Shown piece by piece: positions 61,777-64,000 of a stretch of 64,000 nt of DNA. The translations under genes and the position numbers were made by a program. The stretch is from positions 1-64,000 of the forward strand of contig CAVBGA010000187.1 of the NCBI GenBank assembly GCA_963594675.1, written 5' to 3'. Every line of letters begins with the position of its first letter. Within the stretch, counting starts at the first letter, position 1. This stretch comes from Ruminococcus_G sp963594675. Lineage in GTDB: Bacteria; Bacillota; Clostridia; Lachnospirales; Lachnospiraceae. The notes under the pieces were generated by a model that saw only the letters and a program-made list of their open reading frames with translations, had not been told where the DNA came from and ran no database searches.

Positions 61777-63645
61777 ATGAAATATGAGAAATTAAAAAAG
61801 GATTCAATTTATACATACTCAAAAATTGACCAGATTGATCCTCTCCATCCCTATCGCCCAGAGTATCATGGGACTTTTGAATTGGAATGGAAGGTTGGCG
61901 GTGAGAATGGTAAAAGTCGTCGCATGCTGGCTTATGTTCCAGAAGATGTGAGAGATTCCACGGCTGGACTTATGGTGCTGGGACCCGATGGGGTTTCAGC
62001 GGATGAGCTGCTAGAAGAAAGTGGCTGGAGGGAAATCGCGGATAGCGAGGAATGCAAGGAAAAACTGATTGTTTTCTTCTTGGAGGCAGAGCGTAGGAGC
62101 GATAATCCTCTTACTGACAGTGTCGGCAGCTGGTGTGTAGATGAGACTTACGGAAAAGTAGATGGCGACGTAGCTTATATAAATGAAGCAGCCCTGACAG
62201 CAGCAGAAAGATTTCTTTTCTGTGTCCATGAATCTAAATTTTATCTTGTAGGCTATGAGGCTGGTGGCACTATGGCGCATATGGCAGTGGCCTGGAATCC
62301 AGCATTTTATGCGGGGCTTGTTACCGTGGCGGCTCCTGAAGTGTCAGAAAAATATTTGAAAGCGGCAGGAGAGGACTATTGCCTGAATCTGGATGGATAT
62401 GAGGATCCTAAGCATCGTAAAGGAATCAAAAAAGGGGATATTCCCATGCCGGTTTGGATTATTGATGATTCCAATGTCCCCACGGAAGCTGCTTTGAATT
62501 ACTGGAAAAAAGCTTGTGGTACGGAGAAAAAACCAAGACAGTTGCGATTTGACCAGCTGGAATTTTATCGAGAGGCTGAGACAAAGTATCCTATGAATCA
62601 GGAAAAAGAAGCCTATCGTGTCTGCTATAGCAATGTTCCTGGAGCGTCAAAGAATTATGCTAAGAATTTGCAGCGAAGAATTTGGAAGGATTTCCTATAT
62701 AGACAGCGCAGATGGATGGGTTGTCCAGGAGGAGAGCTGCGAGTGACCAAGGATCCAGTGAAAGATCTAGGGATGGAATACCACTATGAACTTTTTGATG
62801 GTTGGATGCGGGAATGGTATGTCTATGTTCCTGAGAGTGTGAAAGAAAAGTTGGCGCAGAGCAAAGCAGCAGATAAAACCTCAAATATAAGGTTTCCCTT
62901 GGTTTTGGCAATGCATGGCTATACCTGTTCTGGTGAAATTTATGCAGGAAATAGTGGATGGACAAAGGTTGCCGACAAATATGGATTTATTGTAATTTTC
63001 CCTTCGGCTTTACATGGAAGAGTGGTTATGCCGGAAAATGGCTTGGATGAAAACTGGACATCTTTGGCAGCTTGGAATGTCTTTGAAGAAGATGATCGGC
63101 CAGATGAATTGCGATTTTTTGAACATATGCTGGATCAAACCATGGTAAACTATCCCATTGACAAATCAGCGGTATTTGCCACAGGTCATTCCTGGGGTTC
63201 CTTAATGACAGAAATGTTGGCTTTAGGATTGACAGACCGCTTTACAGCGGTTGCCCCCTGCTCTGGAGCTTTCTTCGGAGGATCTTATGAAAGAATGACG
63301 CAAAATCCCAAATTAAATCCCTATAATGGAAAGGAACTTCCGTTGTGGATGTTTTGGGGAACTGAGGAAGAATGGCTGATTCCTGCAGAACCGACTCATG
63401 ACAATGAAAGTGGGAAAACTTTGGAAATGTGGTTAAAGAAAAATCACAAGGAAGAGCAAATACCAGAGGCTTGGTCGGAATGTAAAGGTAATGTATGTGG
63501 ACGATTTATTGACCATGAATTCGTTAAGGAAGGAACCGCAGATGTGCGGTTTACCCAGGTGGATTATATGCCACATGCCACCATGCCGGAAATGAGCTTC
63601 CGGATATGGGAGGAGTTTTTTGCGCAGTATGTTACTGTGAAATGA
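61777..63645 (+). CDS. Tandem alpha/beta hydrolase (esterase), N-terminal copy degenerate
   Basis: This 622-residue cytosolic protein has no signal peptide. The C-terminal half is a PHB-depolymerase/feruloyl-esterase-like hydrolase with nucleophile GHSWGS near Ser 472, LVLAMHGYTCSGE near 375 and a late His near 600 (MPHATMPEM). The N-terminal half has the same layout, but its nucleophile elbow reads GYEAGG near residue 159, with Glu in place of Ser. One active and one dead copy are therefore present. With the transporter, it probably removes acyl groups from imported oligosaccharides. Confidence 0.85.
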   Translation: MKYEKLKKDSIYTYSKIDQIDPLHPYRPEYHGTFELEWKVGGENGKSRRMLAYVPEDVRDSTAGLMVLGPDGVSADELLEESGWREIADSEECKEKLIVFFLEAERRSDNPLTDSVGSWCVDETYGKVDGDVAYINEAALTAAERFLFCVHESKFYLVGYEAGGTMAHMAVAWNPAFYAGLVTVAAPEVSEKYLKAAGEDYCLNLDGYEDPKHRKGIKKGDIPMPVWIIDDSNVPTEAALNYWKKACGTEKKPRQLRFDQLEFYREAETKYPMNQEKEAYRVCYSNVPGASKNYAKNLQRRIWKDFLYRQRRWMGCPGGELRVTKDPVKDLGMEYHYELFDGWMREWYVYVPESVKEKLAQSKAADKTSNIRFPLVLAMHGYTCSGEIYAGNSGWTKVADKYGFIVIFPSALHGRVVMPENGLDENWTSLAAWNVFEEDDRPDELRFFEHMLDQTMVNYPIDKSAVFATGHSWGSLMTEMLALGLTDRFTAVAPCSGAFFGGSYERMTQNPKLNPYNGKELPLWMFWGTEEEWLIPAEPTHDNESGKTLEMWLKKNHKEEQIPEAWSECKGNVCGRFIDHEFVKEGTADVRFTQVDYMPHATMPEMSFRIWEEFFAQYVTVK

Positions 63646-63671
63646 GTTGAAAGTGTAAATTTATAGAATAT

Positions 63672-63712
63672 AGAACCCTCTGTCGCAGAGAATGTGGCAG
63701 GGGGTTCTGTTT
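63672..63712 (+). terminator. Terminator of the carbohydrate operon
   Basis: A 13-pair stem with G-U pairs (63672-63684 with 63696-63708), 11-base loop, then a T-rich tail. Confidence 0.8.
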
Positions 63713-63892
63713 GCTTACGTTAATTTCCACTCCCATTAATGATTTTTTGGGATAGGGTATTGTTTAAGTGCAATAGAATGCAGGTATGACCTGATTGGAT
63801 GATTATAGGATCATAGGGTTGTTCGCTTACATATATATTTTTTCTATGCCAGTCGCAACGGCATCAACATCCATATTCCATAGGGACTCTAA

Positions 63893-64000
63893 TTATTTGC
63901 GAGATGCTTCTACGGATTCAATTACACCAGGCCAGCTCATCGTACGAATTGCATTCACGTACTCTTGAGCTACTTCTTTATTAGGGATGCTTACCAACCC
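63893..64000 (-). CDS. 3' end of an AAA-ATPase-like/PD-(D/E)XK family protein (partial)
   Basis: The last 35 codons of a gene entering from beyond the window. GLVSIPNKEVAQEYVNAI resembles the middle of AAA-ATPase-like proteins with a nuclease-like tail, which read IPNEEV in the same place. If so, the gene stops early at 63893 and may be truncated, since that family usually runs on for about 200 residues more. Low certainty. Confidence 0.45.
   Translation of the reverse strand, partial: GLVSIPNKEVAQEYVNAIRTMSWPGVIESVEASRK

Overview
The window looks like chromosome of a gut-type Clostridia bacterium, most likely Lachnospiraceae. This is an inference from strong AGGAGG-type ribosome binding sites, a T-box leader on proS, a cobalamin riboswitch, many MATE pumps, an AraC-GH39 fusion, DUF3791/DUF3990 and DUF5684 proteins, and a hybrid cluster protein. 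No prophage, CRISPR array, intact insertion sequence or replication origin was seen.

Layout. 1-5060: a sodium/solute symporter plus amidohydrolase operon and a convergent acyl-CoA ligase. The two outer promoter regions share a 15-bp operator-like word, and a nested 168-bp palindrome lies between the genes. 5.2-9.0 kb: two overlapping genes of unknown function (helical protein, Sel1-repeat protein), then an AAA ATPase behind an A-rich repeat tract. 9.1-24.4 kb: mixed metabolism (LOG protein, class IV aminotransferase, DUF1638, flavoprotein, proS with a short T-box, URO-D methyltransferase-like protein, deacylase), two LysR regulators, one MATE pump and a TetR regulator. 24.5-34.2 kb: a cobalamin riboswitch ahead of a complete peptide/nickel-type ABC transporter, then a free HMA metal-binding protein, a Zn/Cd-type P1B ATPase and a coupled MATE pump. 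34.2-36.6 kb: LysR and MATE. 37.8-43.9 kb: a putrescine catabolism cluster (LuxR-type regulator, putrescine aminotransferase, NhaC-type transporter, cytidylate-kinase-like protein, aldehyde dehydrogenase). 44-55 kb: accessory region with three more MATE pumps, several gene remnants, a tRNA-Arg(CCU), hcp, and a decayed DUF3791/DUF3990 pair. 57.7-63.6 kb: a carbohydrate cluster (AraC-GH39 fusion, GPH sugar transporter, tandem alpha/beta hydrolase). The end holds the 3' end of another gene on the minus strand.

Two signals may be new. First, two paralogous small genes (9103-9357 minus, 55017-55268 plus) encode a double-glycine-like leader joined to a bacterial SH3 domain. Their promoters share one fixed architecture with the promoters of a MATE pump (53515) and a small secreted protein (22460 minus): a CTTAAG/CTTATGG direct repeat 21-22 bp apart in three of them, then TTAwGG, exactly 22 nt to TTyAGATT, exactly 7 nt to a TATNNT box. 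There is no recognisable -35 box, so this looks like an activator-driven peptide regulon. Second, two near-identical elements on the minus strand (about 9674-9802 and 19670-19794) have promoter-like boxes, two hairpins, a CTCCTTCC anti-Shine-Dalgarno stretch and a terminator: a duplicated small RNA gene.

All coordinates come from reading the sequence by eye. Family names are recognised from motifs, not from a database search.
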